Assembly: GCF_000621605.1 (NCBI RefSeq)
Contig: NZ_JHXX01000006.1
Coordinates: 124,001-188,000, forward strand
Direction: 5' to 3'
DNA: 64,000 nucleotides
Source: Butyrivibrio sp. MC2021
GTDB taxonomy: Bacteria > Bacillota > Clostridia > Lachnospirales > Lachnospiraceae
The notes under the pieces are model-generated. The model saw only the letters and a program-made list of their open reading frames with translations. It searched no databases and was not told where the DNA came from. Position 1 is the first letter of the stretch. Each line of letters starts with the position of its first letter. This document shows positions 52,677 to 61,632 of the stretch, piece after piece. The translations under genes and the position numbers were made by a program.

Positions 52677-52710
52677 ATTATAATTTTACCATGGTTAACC
52701 TTAAGCTAAC
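52677..52710 (-). promoter_or_regulatory. OmpR-type direct repeat and -10 element of the regulator gene
   Basis: On the minus strand GTTAGC and GTTAAC lie 11 bp apart, and a perfect TATAAT (52682-52677) follows the second repeat after 11 bp. There is no good -35, so activation through the repeats, as in Pho-box promoters, is likely. Confidence 0.6.
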
Positions 52711-52828
52711 TTAAAATGGTTCTAATATATGTATAAAATATGAACAATTTACTCCTGTTTTAGACATTTTCAGTACATATTTTGAATGTAAAATATTATG
52801 TATATTTGGGGCACCGGGGGTTACGGAC

Positions 52829-53989
52829 ATGAAAACGAAGAAGGCTTTTTCATTTCCTATTATTCTTACACTTGTTCTTTGTGGAATATTCAATCTGATC
52901 GCGTGGAAGAGCACAGCTTTTTCCGATTTTTACGTTGATAATATTTTTCCAAGGCTTACATCCGTATATTCGCGAATTACCAGCATAGCACCATTTTCCG
53001 TGGGAGAGTGGCTACTGGTTCTGGTGGTCATATATGTGGCGACCACGGTTCTGTTTATTCTTTTACATACCATTTTTCTTGGAATATACCATTTTTTCCT
53101 GTCCAAAAAAGAATCCGTTAAAGAGGCCAAAAAGGTCCTTGATGGGATATCAGATTTTTTTTACAGAGTGACACCGGTTCTTCTGGCCATAACCTGTGTC
53201 ATTATGAGTCTTAACTGCTTCGTTCTGTATCACACCTCCAAGATTCCGCTCTATGCGCCGGGGGAGAGCTACGACCTGCAGCAGCTGGCAGATCTTCGTG
53301 ACTTTGTGGTAAAAAAGTGCAACGAACTTAGCAAGCAGATGCCCAGGGATGAAAAGGGAAATGTGGTTTACGAGGGCGACATGACTGAGACCGCAAGGCG
53401 CGCGGTTGCGGCTCTTTCCAATGATTACAAGAGGTTTGACGGATATTTCTCAGTTCCCAAGGAGCTGTATTTTTCTGAATTTATGTGCCAACAGTACATG
53501 CAGGGGTACTACTTCCCTTTTTCCATGGAAGCCAATATCAATTCCAAGATGGCGATAATGAACAAGCCCTTCACCATGTGCCATGAGCTGGCCCACACCC
53601 ACGGCTACATCTACGAGGACGAGGCCAATTTCTTCGGGTTCCTGGCCTGCATCAGATCCGATGATATCGTGTTCCAGTACAGCGGCTGGCTGGGGGTTCT
53701 GAACTATATCAACAACGATTTTTACAAGGCTGTGGATAAGGACGTTTACAACTCCCATGTAAAGATCTCCGACAGGGTCAGGTTTGACAACCAGTTCGTC
53801 ACCGAGGAGGAGTGGAAAGAGGTCGAGAAGAAGGCGGTGATCAAGACCGAGACAGTTAAAAAAGCCGCAGATGTCTTCATCGACACGAACCTCAAGGTCA
53901 ACGGAGTGCTGGAGGGCAAGGTTAATTACACTCAGGTGGTGGGACTTATAATGGATTATTATTACCACGGACCGGATTCTGGGGTATAA
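52829..53989 (+). CDS. DUF3810-type membrane protein with HELAH metalloprotease motif
   Basis: 386 residues. Three N-terminal membrane segments (about 7-27, 55-90, 107-133) are followed by an extracytoplasmic domain. HELAH begins at His252 and is followed by YEDEANFFGFL, supplying a third metal ligand as in gluzincin-like peptidases. This layout matches DUF3810 proteins, whose function is unproven. ATG 52829 follows GGGGG. It is divergent from the second two-component system and could be its target. Confidence 0.78.
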   Translation: MKTKKAFSFPIILTLVLCGIFNLIAWKSTAFSDFYVDNIFPRLTSVYSRITSIAPFSVGEWLLVLVVIYVATTVLFILLHTIFLGIYHFFLSKKESVKEAKKVLDGISDFFYRVTPVLLAITCVIMSLNCFVLYHTSKIPLYAPGESYDLQQLADLRDFVVKKCNELSKQMPRDEKGNVVYEGDMTETARRAVAALSNDYKRFDGYFSVPKELYFSEFMCQQYMQGYYFPFSMEANINSKMAIMNKPFTMCHELAHTHGYIYEDEANFFGFLACIRSDDIVFQYSGWLGVLNYINNDFYKAVDKDVYNSHVKISDRVRFDNQFVTEEEWKEVEKKAVIKTETVKKAADVFIDTNLKVNGVLEGKVNYTQVVGLIMDYYYHGPDSGV

Positions 53990-53995
53990 TGGATT

Positions 53996-54032
53996 CCTAG
54001 GATTGCCTTTTGGGGCGATCCCGGGAATTTTT
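53996..54032 (+). terminator. Terminator after the DUF3810 gene
   Basis: CCTAGGATTGCC pairs with GGCGATCCCGGG (mismatched but GC-rich), followed by TTTTT. Confidence 0.75.
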
Positions 54033-54169
54033 ATGATATAGGAAATTTCTCCGAAATTCCTATATCATAAAAAGCGCTCCGCTATGGATGCGCACTCGCG
54101 CGATAGGAATATGTTGCCTTCAGCAACCGCGCTCGGCGCGAGAATGTCGCAAGCGACATTCTATTTTTT
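54031..54169 (+). repeat. Small structured element ending in a terminator
   Basis: A 14-bp perfect stem TTATGATATAGGAA/TTCCTATATCATAA (54031-54070) is followed by CTCGCGC/GCGCGAG enclosing GTTGC/GCAAC, then AGAATGTCGC/GCGACATTCT with TTTTTT (54141-54169). GGAATATG in the middle echoes GAATATGAT in the two covarying elements at 41-42.5 kb. It directly precedes the ribosome site of the next lipoprotein gene. Confidence 0.6.
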
Positions 54170-54188
54170 GGAAAAAGGAATAATAATA

Positions 54189-54974
54189 ATGAATGTAAAA
54201 AAGTTTAAGACATTGATGTTGATCGCTGTCTGCGGACTTCTTCTTGTGGGCTGCAAGCCTTCTGACGAGAAGCTGGATGAGGCGGAGACTGCAAGAAATA
54301 CACTGATCGAATACAGAGGCCGCGCTGAGCAGAAATATCTGGACCTCACCGAGGAGTCCAACAGGGCCAAGCTTGATGAGCTGTCAGCAAGGGTTGATGA
54401 GACTCTGACGGTTGATTTTACCAAGATGAGCGACAAGAAGATCGATGAGTATCTCCCCACAGTGAGAGCTATTATTTCCGAATATGAAGATATTGTGGGA
54501 GTCATGGACAAGACCTACGACAGCGAGGAGGCAGACAGGGTGGAAGCTGCCAAGCATCAGGAGATAGAGTGCTACCTTGTTAATAAGACGGGAGTTAATC
54601 TGACTTCTTTGAAGCTCCATGATGTTTCTGCAGACAGCTATTCAGACAATCTTTTGGGAGATGATGTGGTGCTGACAGACGGATACACCCTCATGGGGAT
54701 AATGCTTCAGGTTTATGCGGATTCCAAGGACTATGAGCTTGTGGCCACTGATGAGAATGGAAAAGAGTACGTCTTTGCCTGCGGTAATCTGGTGGGTCAG
54801 GGAGAGGACGGAATGTCCATTACCCTTAAAATGGACACTGAATCAGGGGGGTCTGTGGCGGAATTCGGTTCCTATATAAGCATTCCGGAAACGGATAATG
54901 CGGATACAGCAGCCAGCGGTGATTCGGCCTCTGAAAGCGGCGCGGATTCAGCATCTGACGGCGGTTCCAACTGA
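54189..54974 (+). CDS. Predicted lipoprotein with coiled-coil N-terminal half
   Basis: 261 residues from ATG 54189 after AAAAAGGA; an in-frame start at 54084 would run through the structured element. Signal peptide with lipobox LLLVGC (Cys at about residue 22). Residues 25-130 are helical and charged, with DEAETARNTLIEYRGRAEQ; the later part (about 130-225) is beta-rich (CYLVNKTGVNLTSLKLHDV), similar to small binding domains. The tail is Ser/Asp/Ala-rich. No family recognised. Confidence 0.7.
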   Translation: MNVKKFKTLMLIAVCGLLLVGCKPSDEKLDEAETARNTLIEYRGRAEQKYLDLTEESNRAKLDELSARVDETLTVDFTKMSDKKIDEYLPTVRAIISEYEDIVGVMDKTYDSEEADRVEAAKHQEIECYLVNKTGVNLTSLKLHDVSADSYSDNLLGDDVVLTDGYTLMGIMLQVYADSKDYELVATDENGKEYVFACGNLVGQGEDGMSITLKMDTESGGSVAEFGSYISIPETDNADTAASGDSASESGADSASDGGSN

Positions 54975-55049
54975 TTTTGAGGGAAAAGAGCTTGTGCAAG
55001 ATGCACAACAAATTGGCAATTCTTTAATATAATATGCACAAGTTTATTC

Positions 55050-55078
55050 ATGACATTTCGTTTTTAGGAGTATATAAT
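55050..55078 (+). promoter_or_regulatory. Strong promoter of the low-complexity lipoprotein gene
   Basis: ATGACA (55050-55055), 17-bp spacer, perfect TATAAT (55073-55078). The leader of about 95 bases contains CTGAAG/CTTCAG and ACTGCT/AGCAGT hairpins before the AGAGGAG ribosome site. Confidence 0.7.
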
Positions 55079-55180
55079 CTTACTTTGTACTGAAGCAATT
55101 GACTACTTCAGACTGTGTGGCACCAGGTGTCACTGCTTTCTGTTTTGAAGTAGCAGTATACAAAGAGGAGATTATATATT

Positions 55181-55516
55181 ATGAAAAAGAATATCGTAAC
55201 ATTACTTTCAGTTTTAACACTTTCTGCAGCAGTTCTTGCTGGTTGCGGAGAGGCAGCAGTAGAAGAGAACGCAGTAGAGGAGACAGCTGTTGAGGCAACT
55301 GTTGAGGCTACAGTAGAAGAGGCTGTTGAGGCCGTTGAGGAAGTATCAGTAGAGGCTACTGAGGACGCTTCTGTTGAGGAAGCTGTTGAGGCTGCTACAG
55401 ATGCAACTGTAGAAGAGGCTAATGAGGATGCTTCTGTTGAGGCATCAGAGGAGGCTTCTGTTGAGGAGGCAGTTGAGGCTGCTTCTGAGGCTACATCTGA
55501 GTCTGCAAACAACTAA
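55181..55516 (+). CDS. Low-complexity Val/Glu/Ala lipoprotein
   Basis: 111 residues. ATG 55181 follows AGAGGAG. Signal peptide with lipobox VLAGC (Cys at about residue 22). The mature 90 residues use almost only Ala, Glu, Val, Thr, Ser, Asp and Asn, in degenerate VEEAVEA and DASVE repeats, with no aromatic or basic residue. It is strongly acidic and probably extended or helical on the membrane surface. A strong promoter, structured leader and good terminator suggest high expression. Function unknown. Confidence 0.75.
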   Translation: MKKNIVTLLSVLTLSAAVLAGCGEAAVEENAVEETAVEATVEATVEEAVEAVEEVSVEATEDASVEEAVEAATDATVEEANEDASVEASEEASVEEAVEAASEATSESANN

Positions 55517-55591
55517 TAGACACTAATTCAATTAGATTTACAACACGTAGTAACTAGTTAATAATCAATTGCTTTAGTCAGTACATATTGA

Positions 55592-55623
55592 GACCCCTGT
55601 CACCAATCGGTGGCGGGGGTTTT
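55592..55623 (+). terminator. Terminator after the low-complexity lipoprotein gene
   Basis: ACCCCTGTCACC pairs with GGTGGCGGGGGT (loop AATC), then TTT. Confidence 0.88.
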
Positions 55624-55631
55624 ATGATTGA

Positions 55632-55978
55632 AGGACGGCCCGGGGGATTTGGGGGCGCAGCGGGAATGCCCGCAGGGAGGTTTGCGACAGGTTGAGGCTC
55701 CCTCCGGCTTCGTCGCACCCTGCGAAAATATAAATCTGTTCGCATGGAGCCGCTTGTGATTTATGGCACCTCATCTAACCGGACGGTCTCATTTCACGTA
55801 GTTCAGAACACTCGACCGTCCGGCTATCTGAGGCGCGCATAAATCATCTGCCCGTCTCCAATGTCTCACAATTTATATTTCCGCAGGGCACGCCAAATCC
55901 GGGGGCATCCTCAACCTGAGCCCGGATCTTTGTCCGCGAGCATTCCCGCTGCGCCTCCCAAATCCTCCCGGCCCTGTG
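55632..55978. repeat. 347-bp long fold-back element
   Basis: The outer ~40 bp arms match as inverted repeats with few mismatches (both contain GCGCAGCGGGAATG and its complement). Inner blocks also pair: AGGTTGAGG/CCTCAACCT, ATATAAAT/ATTTATAT with CCCTGCG/CGCAGGG, and GGACGGTC/GACCGTCC near the tip. No gene is supported. The plan resembles the 276-bp element at 48 kb but the sequence is different. Confidence 0.75.
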
Positions 55979-55990
55979 CTATGAAATAAT

Positions 55991-56023
55991 AAAATCCCCT
56001 GGCAGAGGTAGATCTGACAGGGG
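55991..56023 (-). terminator. Terminator after the secreted-protein gene
   Basis: On the minus strand TCCCCTG pairs with CAGGGGA across a 15-base loop, followed by TTTT. Confidence 0.75.
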
Positions 56024-56040
56024 AAATATGTTCCGCTAAA

Positions 56041-56736
56041 TTATGGCCAATTTTTGAATTTGCCGTTTACGCAGACACCGGCGTAGCCGTTGGCGAGCAT
56101 GACTGCTTTATCGGATTCGGAGATTACCGGGGAGGAGTCACTGCCGGAAGTTACGTTGAAATAGTTAGAGCCGTTGTTTGCTACACCCTTGATGGAAAGT
56201 GAAGCCATGTTTCCTGCTCCTTTGGTGAGGGAGAAGGAAGCCATTGCGATGCCCTGTGCATTGTAGAGCATTGCGATATTTCCCTGCTTCTTAAGAGTGC
56301 CGGTTCCGCCTGCGATGGGCACTGCTAATGTTTCCGGAGCAGCGGTGATATTCTGAACATAAACCTCGATGTTGTCGTGAACATCCTTGGATGGAACCTT
56401 GGGATCATCGATGTAGAAGTAGAAGAATACGTTTTTTTCAGTCTCATCAGCTCCGATGTGAAGCTTGATATACTCGGTTCCACTCTTGAACTTGCACTCG
56501 CAATATGTTCCGGTGCTGGAATGTGGTCCAAGATAATAGGTGTAATCATAGTGGGCGTAGAGCCACACTTCCTTTGATTCTCCGGCGTTGATGGAAACAA
56601 CGCTGTCGCCGAAGTCAAGATAATCTGGAATTTCACTATAAGCGAAAGCTTCTATATTTCCAACAAATGATGAAAGAACAAAAACAGAAAGAATAATTCC
56701 ACAAAGTTTTTTGATAAATCCGGATTTTTTACTCAT
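56041..56736 (-). CDS. Secreted protein of unknown function
   Basis: 231 residues; ATG 56736 follows GAGGGG. A signal peptide of about 32 residues ends in AFA-Y. The mature protein is beta-rich and Tyr-rich (EVWLYAHYDYTYYLG, KNVFFYFYIDDP), followed by a Gly-rich C-terminal half. No wall or membrane anchor is visible. No domain recognised. It has its own terminator and lies next to the 347-bp fold-back element. Confidence 0.7.
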   Translation of the reverse strand: MSKKSGFIKKLCGIILSVFVLSSFVGNIEAFAYSEIPDYLDFGDSVVSINAGESKEVWLYAHYDYTYYLGPHSSTGTYCECKFKSGTEYIKLHIGADETEKNVFFYFYIDDPKVPSKDVHDNIEVYVQNITAAPETLAVPIAGGTGTLKKQGNIAMLYNAQGIAMASFSLTKGAGNMASLSIKGVANNGSNYFNVTSGSDSSPVISESDKAVMLANGYAGVCVNGKFKNWP

Positions 56737-56929
56737 ATAATACCCCTCACTAATTGAAAAATATTGATTGTGTGCACCTATAATTATAATCGTTATTGTT
56801 GCTATAAAGGATAAAAATTCTCTTAATTACGCACGTTCAATAATTTCATTGAAAGTACAAGGGTCAGGTGTTATGATGTTGCGAAAAGTGTGCGCACTTT
56901 GAAATTAAGTAATGGATTGGGGAAATAAA

Positions 56930-57751
56930 ATGGTTAACAGAATGGTAATTAAGTGTCCCTATTGTGGGGCAGATGTTGAATACAGCGCAAATGCGACGAG
57001 CTGCACTTGCGGATATTGTTCAAGTAATATACAGCTAAATTGGCAGAATCAGACAAATACACAGCAGAATATGCAGAGCAATCCACAAAACATGCAGTAT
57101 GGCCAGCCTAATATGCAGCGTGGACCACAGAACATGTATGGTGCAAAACCTAAAAAGAACGATACTGCGATAATCATAATTGTAATCGCATGCGTTGTGC
57201 TCTTTAGATTGCTTTGTTTTTTCGGAGGCGCTTTGATAGGATCATCCTCAAATGCGGAATCATCTTCAGACAGACCAAGCCGTAACGGATTCAGATCATC
57301 AGACACCAGAACAGTTAATGCCGATAATTTTACTTTTGAAATTCCTTCATATTTTGAAAGAGTTGAAATGGACGATGAAACTGATCTTAGATACTGTGTT
57401 AAAGATGACTCTGATGGTATAGAATTACGTTTTTACTATCGTGATCGTGATCCGGAGGAGCCGTCTTATACAGAAGAAGCCGGACTGGAGAAATTTAAAA
57501 ACGAGTGGGAAGAAAGATACGGAAAAGTATATGAGAGTGAGATTCGTTCCTACGGTATTATGACAGGCTCATGGTTCTATGCAACTACAGAGGGAACGGA
57601 CGGCAAAGGCAGTGATCGTTATGGATATCTGGCCGAGAGAAAAGATCATCCTGAAGAAGTCCTGCAGTTCGTATTACTAATTCCCGAGGACAGAAAATAC
57701 GACTATTACGATGACTTCATCAGAATTCTTGAAAGTGTAAAAGAAAAGTAA
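56930..57751 (+). CDS. Zinc-ribbon membrane protein with Asn/Met/Gln repeat linker
   Basis: 273 residues from ATG 56930, supported by TTGGGGA 7 bases upstream; ATG 56912 is an alternative. The N-terminal zinc ribbon (CPYCGADVEYS..., then CTCGYC) faces the cytoplasm. A linker of QNM-type repeats (NMQSNPQNMQYGQPNMQR) leads to a membrane helix at about residue 80-105. The external domain is acidic and resembles the PsbP/DUF1795-like fold in length only. Function unknown; the layout is common among Firmicute envelope proteins. Confidence 0.65.
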   Translation: MVNRMVIKCPYCGADVEYSANATSCTCGYCSSNIQLNWQNQTNTQQNMQSNPQNMQYGQPNMQRGPQNMYGAKPKKNDTAIIIIVIACVVLFRLLCFFGGALIGSSSNAESSSDRPSRNGFRSSDTRTVNADNFTFEIPSYFERVEMDDETDLRYCVKDDSDGIELRFYYRDRDPEEPSYTEEAGLEKFKNEWEERYGKVYESEIRSYGIMTGSWFYATTEGTDGKGSDRYGYLAERKDHPEEVLQFVLLIPEDRKYDYYDDFIRILESVKEK

Positions 57752-57843
57752 TCAAATATGTTCGGCTATATGTTTGATGAAAATGTTGTGTGTTGATCAG
57801 AGGAATTGAATCAGGTTTTGTTGTTTGCAGGCTTTTTTTCTAA

Positions 57844-57864
57844 AGTGGGGTCACTGACCCCACT
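57844..57864. repeat. REP-like palindrome
   Basis: AGTGGGGTCA pairs with TGACCCCACT around a single C. Related copies are TGGGGTCAGACCCCA at 41988-42002 and a half-copy TGACCCCACTCT at 59638-59649. Confidence 0.55.
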
Positions 57865-57866
57865 CT

Positions 57867-59207
<1,341 letters not shown>

Positions 59208-59358
59208 TTATAGAAATTATTATCTAACAGATTTAATATTACACCTTCTTAGGAGGGATATACAAAAGCTTTTTTACACATGAGTTTAATGTTATATTTT
59301 ATAAATATTTTGACAGGTTCCCTGAACTTTCAATAAAAGGTTGGTAGAGATAAAAGGC

Positions 59359-59385
59359 TAGAGGCGGTTCGTGAAGCCGCCTCTA
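59359..59385. terminator. Hairpin between the membrane-protein and Fur genes
   Basis: TAGAGGCGG pairs with CCGCCTCTA. On the minus strand TTTT occurs 5 bases later, so it may end the transcript of the permease-fur pair. Confidence 0.5.
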
Positions 59386-59419
59386 ATCAAATGAAATGTT
59401 TACATGGAGATTATATTAA

Positions 59420-59656
59420 ATGAGAATATTGCGAATTATTTTATGCCAAAATGAAACACATAGTTATAAGGCTTGGCCAAGAAGTTTAACTACAGAGAAT
59501 GGATTGTATGATTTGGGATTAGAGCAAGATTGGTCGCTTGCAATGGTACTAGGGAGAGATGAGGACCGGCTTGTTCACAAATTTAAGGAATATAATATTA
59601 CATCTGCTGTTTGTAATAGGCTGAATGTAGTAATGACTGACCCCACTCTCTGGTAA
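59420..59656 (+). CDS. Doubtful 78-residue ORF, possible truncated gene
   Basis: ATG 59420 has GGAGATT upstream, so translation is possible. The product (KAWPRSLTTENGLYDLGLEQ...) has no recognised domain. Its last codons run through the half palindrome TGACCCCACTCT, suggesting the original 3' end was replaced when that repeat arrived. It may be a remnant. Confidence 0.25.
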   Translation: MRILRIILCQNETHSYKAWPRSLTTENGLYDLGLEQDWSLAMVLGRDEDRLVHKFKEYNITSAVCNRLNVVMTDPTLW

Positions 59657-59662
59657 AGCCAG

Positions 59663-60121
59663 TCAGCGTGCGACTTTGCAGCTACTGCAATATCCGTAGA
59701 CTTCCAATTGGTGGCCTGTGATCTGGAAGTCGGGAAGTGTCTTCGTAACTTCGTCTGAGATTATGTGCATAGGACAGGCACTGATAGGGAACTTCTTGTG
59801 GCAGGTTAAGCATATTGCGTAGTGCTTGTGGGTGCCAAGAGTAAGCTCGTAAATGGCGTTGTCCTCGGTGGAGAGGACACTCTTTGTTACAATGCCGGCT
59901 TTTTCAAAGGCCAGCAGGGTTCTGTAAATCGTAGAGAAAGCGTATTGCTCTTTGGCACTATCGCTGAGAAGCTGGTTATAAATCTCGGCAGCGGATAAAG
60001 GTGTCTCGGATGCATGAAGTATCTTGAATATATCAATCCTCTGCTTCGTCTTTTTAAAGCCCTCGGGCCAGAATTTTTCTATTATATCGTCGTGAGATTC
60101 GGGATGTATCTTGCAGTTCAT
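59663..60121 (-). CDS. Fur-family metalloregulator (Zur/Fur-like)
   Basis: 152 residues. Winged helix with KKTKQRIDIFKIL and FSTIYRTLLAFEKAGIV; metal-binding HKHYAICLTCHKKFP and CSSC near the end. Many histidines and cysteines suggest zinc or iron sensing. It follows the permease gene by 35 bp on the same strand, so the pair is probably one operon, controlled through the 9-1-9 palindrome upstream of the permease. ATG 60121 follows TGGAG. Confidence 0.88.
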   Translation of the reverse strand: MNCKIHPESHDDIIEKFWPEGFKKTKQRIDIFKILHASETPLSAAEIYNQLLSDSAKEQYAFSTIYRTLLAFEKAGIVTKSVLSTEDNAIYELTLGTHKHYAICLTCHKKFPISACPMHIISDEVTKTLPDFQITGHQLEVYGYCSSCKVAR

Positions 60122-60156
60122 GATTTTTCTCCAAAACTAATAAACAAAAACAAATA

Positions 60157-61053
60157 TCAGAATCTGATACCGATAAGGTCCAGAAGAAGACCGATCACTG
60201 TTCCGATTACAAATAAAAGAATAGTGATGTTGATGTTCTGGCGCTTGTCGTCGTTAACCCTGAACAGAACCAGAAGACCGATGCCGGCGCCTACCAGAAG
60301 GCCGCTCATCATGGTTCCGAAGGTGATCATCTGGTCAAGGTAAAGGGTTGAGATGATAACTGATGCTGCGCAGTTGGGGATAAGTCCCAGGATTCCTGCC
60401 AGGATATGGCTGATCACAGGGCTTGTCTTGAGCATGGCTGAAAGGTTGTCGGAGCCGATGAGCTCAATGGCTGCGTTGAGGATCAGTGAAAGCGCCAGTA
60501 CAAACAGGAAAATGTGCATGGTGTGAACAAATGCTGATTTTACAATGCCAAGGAGTCCTTCCTCCTCGCTCTCTTCGCAGTGGCAGTGCTCTTTTTCACA
60601 GAGGGCCTCAATGTTCACGGGATCGTTGAGGGCTCTGCCCTTGAGCTTGTGGTAGTAATGCACCACCGCGTCGATAACGAAACCGGCGATGATGCCGATT
60701 ACGGCCTTCACAGCGAGAATCTTGATCATGGTTCCCACAGGGAAATGCTCTGATATGAAAAGAGGGATCATCTCATCTGAAGTTGAAAGGTAAATGGCGA
60801 TCAGTGTTCCCAGAGTGATGACTCTTCCTGCGTAGAGGTTGGAAGCCGCCGCAGAGAAGCCGCACTGGGGAAAGATTCCGATAAGTCCGCCCCAGAGAGG
60901 TCCGAAGTGCTCGGTCTTCTGAACGATGTCCTGAGTGAAATCCGCGGTCTTGTGCTCTAAGTATTCCATTATCAGGTAGGTGATAAAAAGGAAAGGCAGG
61001 ATCTTAACAGAGTCTATGACGCCGTCTTTTATAATGTCGATAATAAGTTCCAT
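60157..61053 (-). CDS. Putative heavy-metal exporter, ArsP_2/manganese-transporter-like
   Basis: 298 residues, about ten membrane helices in two similar halves, each with a Pro-x-Cys/Asn-Cys turn: GIFPQCGFSAAAS and GLIPNCAASVIIS. A loop in the middle is rich in His, Cys and Glu (KEHCHCEESEEEG), fitting metal binding. This is the pattern of the 10-TM exporters named arsenic efflux or putative manganese transporters. ATG 61053 follows AAGGAG. The Fur-family gene is downstream. Confidence 0.78.
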   Translation of the reverse strand: MELIIDIIKDGVIDSVKILPFLFITYLIMEYLEHKTADFTQDIVQKTEHFGPLWGGLIGIFPQCGFSAAASNLYAGRVITLGTLIAIYLSTSDEMIPLFISEHFPVGTMIKILAVKAVIGIIAGFVIDAVVHYYHKLKGRALNDPVNIEALCEKEHCHCEESEEEGLLGIVKSAFVHTMHIFLFVLALSLILNAAIELIGSDNLSAMLKTSPVISHILAGILGLIPNCAASVIISTLYLDQMITFGTMMSGLLVGAGIGLLVLFRVNDDKRQNINITILLFVIGTVIGLLLDLIGIRF

Positions 61054-61121
61054 AGGTTTCTCCTTATGAATGGTGTAGGTGTTGTTATATCACGGATTGC
61101 TTCGCCTCTGATCTAAATGCA

Positions 61122-61140
61122 AATGCAAATCATTTGCATT
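61122..61140. promoter_or_regulatory. Fur-family operator, perfect 9-1-9 palindrome
   Basis: AATGCAAATCATTTGCATT is a perfect 9-1-9 inverted repeat, the form of Fur, Zur and PerR boxes. It sits within a larger 15-bp-arm palindrome (61111-61145), about 70 bp upstream of the exporter gene. Confidence 0.75.
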
Positions 61141-61193
61141 TAGATTTTTGGCAAAAAAATTGGCTTTTCACGATGCTGTGAAAAACCGATGAT

Positions 61194-61329
61194 GTTCTGC
61201 GTGGGATGCGCACTAAACTTGTGAAACACATCGCCAAGTGTTCTGCGTGGGATGCGCACTAAACTCGAAAGAACCTCGTTAAGTGCTTACCCATGGTTCA
61301 CACTAGGCTCGTGGAAAACCTCGCCAAGT
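61194..61329. repeat. Tandem repeats of about 45 bp beside tRNA-Gly
   Basis: Units begin at 61194, 61240 and 61285 (46, 45, 45 bp), with a partial fourth from 61330 running into the tRNA. Units 1 and 2 share GTTCTGCGTGGGATGCGCAC; unit 3 is degenerate but keeps the CTCGCCAAGT end. Confidence 0.7.
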
Positions 61330-61340
61330 GTTCTACACAA

Positions 61341-61411
61341 AGCGGGTGATGGGAATCGAACCCACGTATCCAGCTTGGAAGGCTGGTGTTCTACCATTGA
61401 ACTACACCCGC
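61341..61411 (-). tRNA. tRNA-Gly (anticodon TCC)
   Basis: The minus strand gives a full cloverleaf: acceptor GCGGGTG/CACCCGC, D arm GTTC/GAAC, anticodon stem CCAGC/GCTGG with loop CTTCCAA, T arm with TTCGATT, discriminator T. CCA is not encoded. Confidence 0.97.
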
Positions 61412-61522
61412 GTGGTGCTGACAAGAATATATATTACTTAACTTTCAATGGTATGTCAAGCACTTTTATGATAAACTATGGATTGCTGTTGTGTTTTTTT
61501 CAAATGTAGGAAAAATCCCTAT

Positions 61523-61572
61523 TTGACAACAGTTATAAGGGATGATAATATAAATCCTACTAAGCTAGTAGG
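61523..61572 (+). promoter_or_regulatory. suf operon promoter with start-site palindrome
   Basis: TTGACA (61523-61528), 17-bp spacer, TAATAT (61546-61551). Immediately after, CCTACTA/TAGTAGG around AGC (61556-61572) covers the predicted start, a likely repressor operator. Confidence 0.7.
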
Positions 61573-61632
61573 AAAACTTTGATTTGAAACAGTAGTTTTA
61601 TCTATATACGTTTTTGGGAAAGGAAATTTATC

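Noticed and set aside
55013..55033. TTGGCA and TATAAT as the promoter of the low-complexity lipoprotein gene
   Set aside because: The spacer is only 9 bp; the ATGACA-N17-TATAAT pair downstream is far better.
61194..61329. Possible CRISPR array from the ~45-bp tandem repeats
   Set aside because: Units are contiguous tandem copies without unique spacers.
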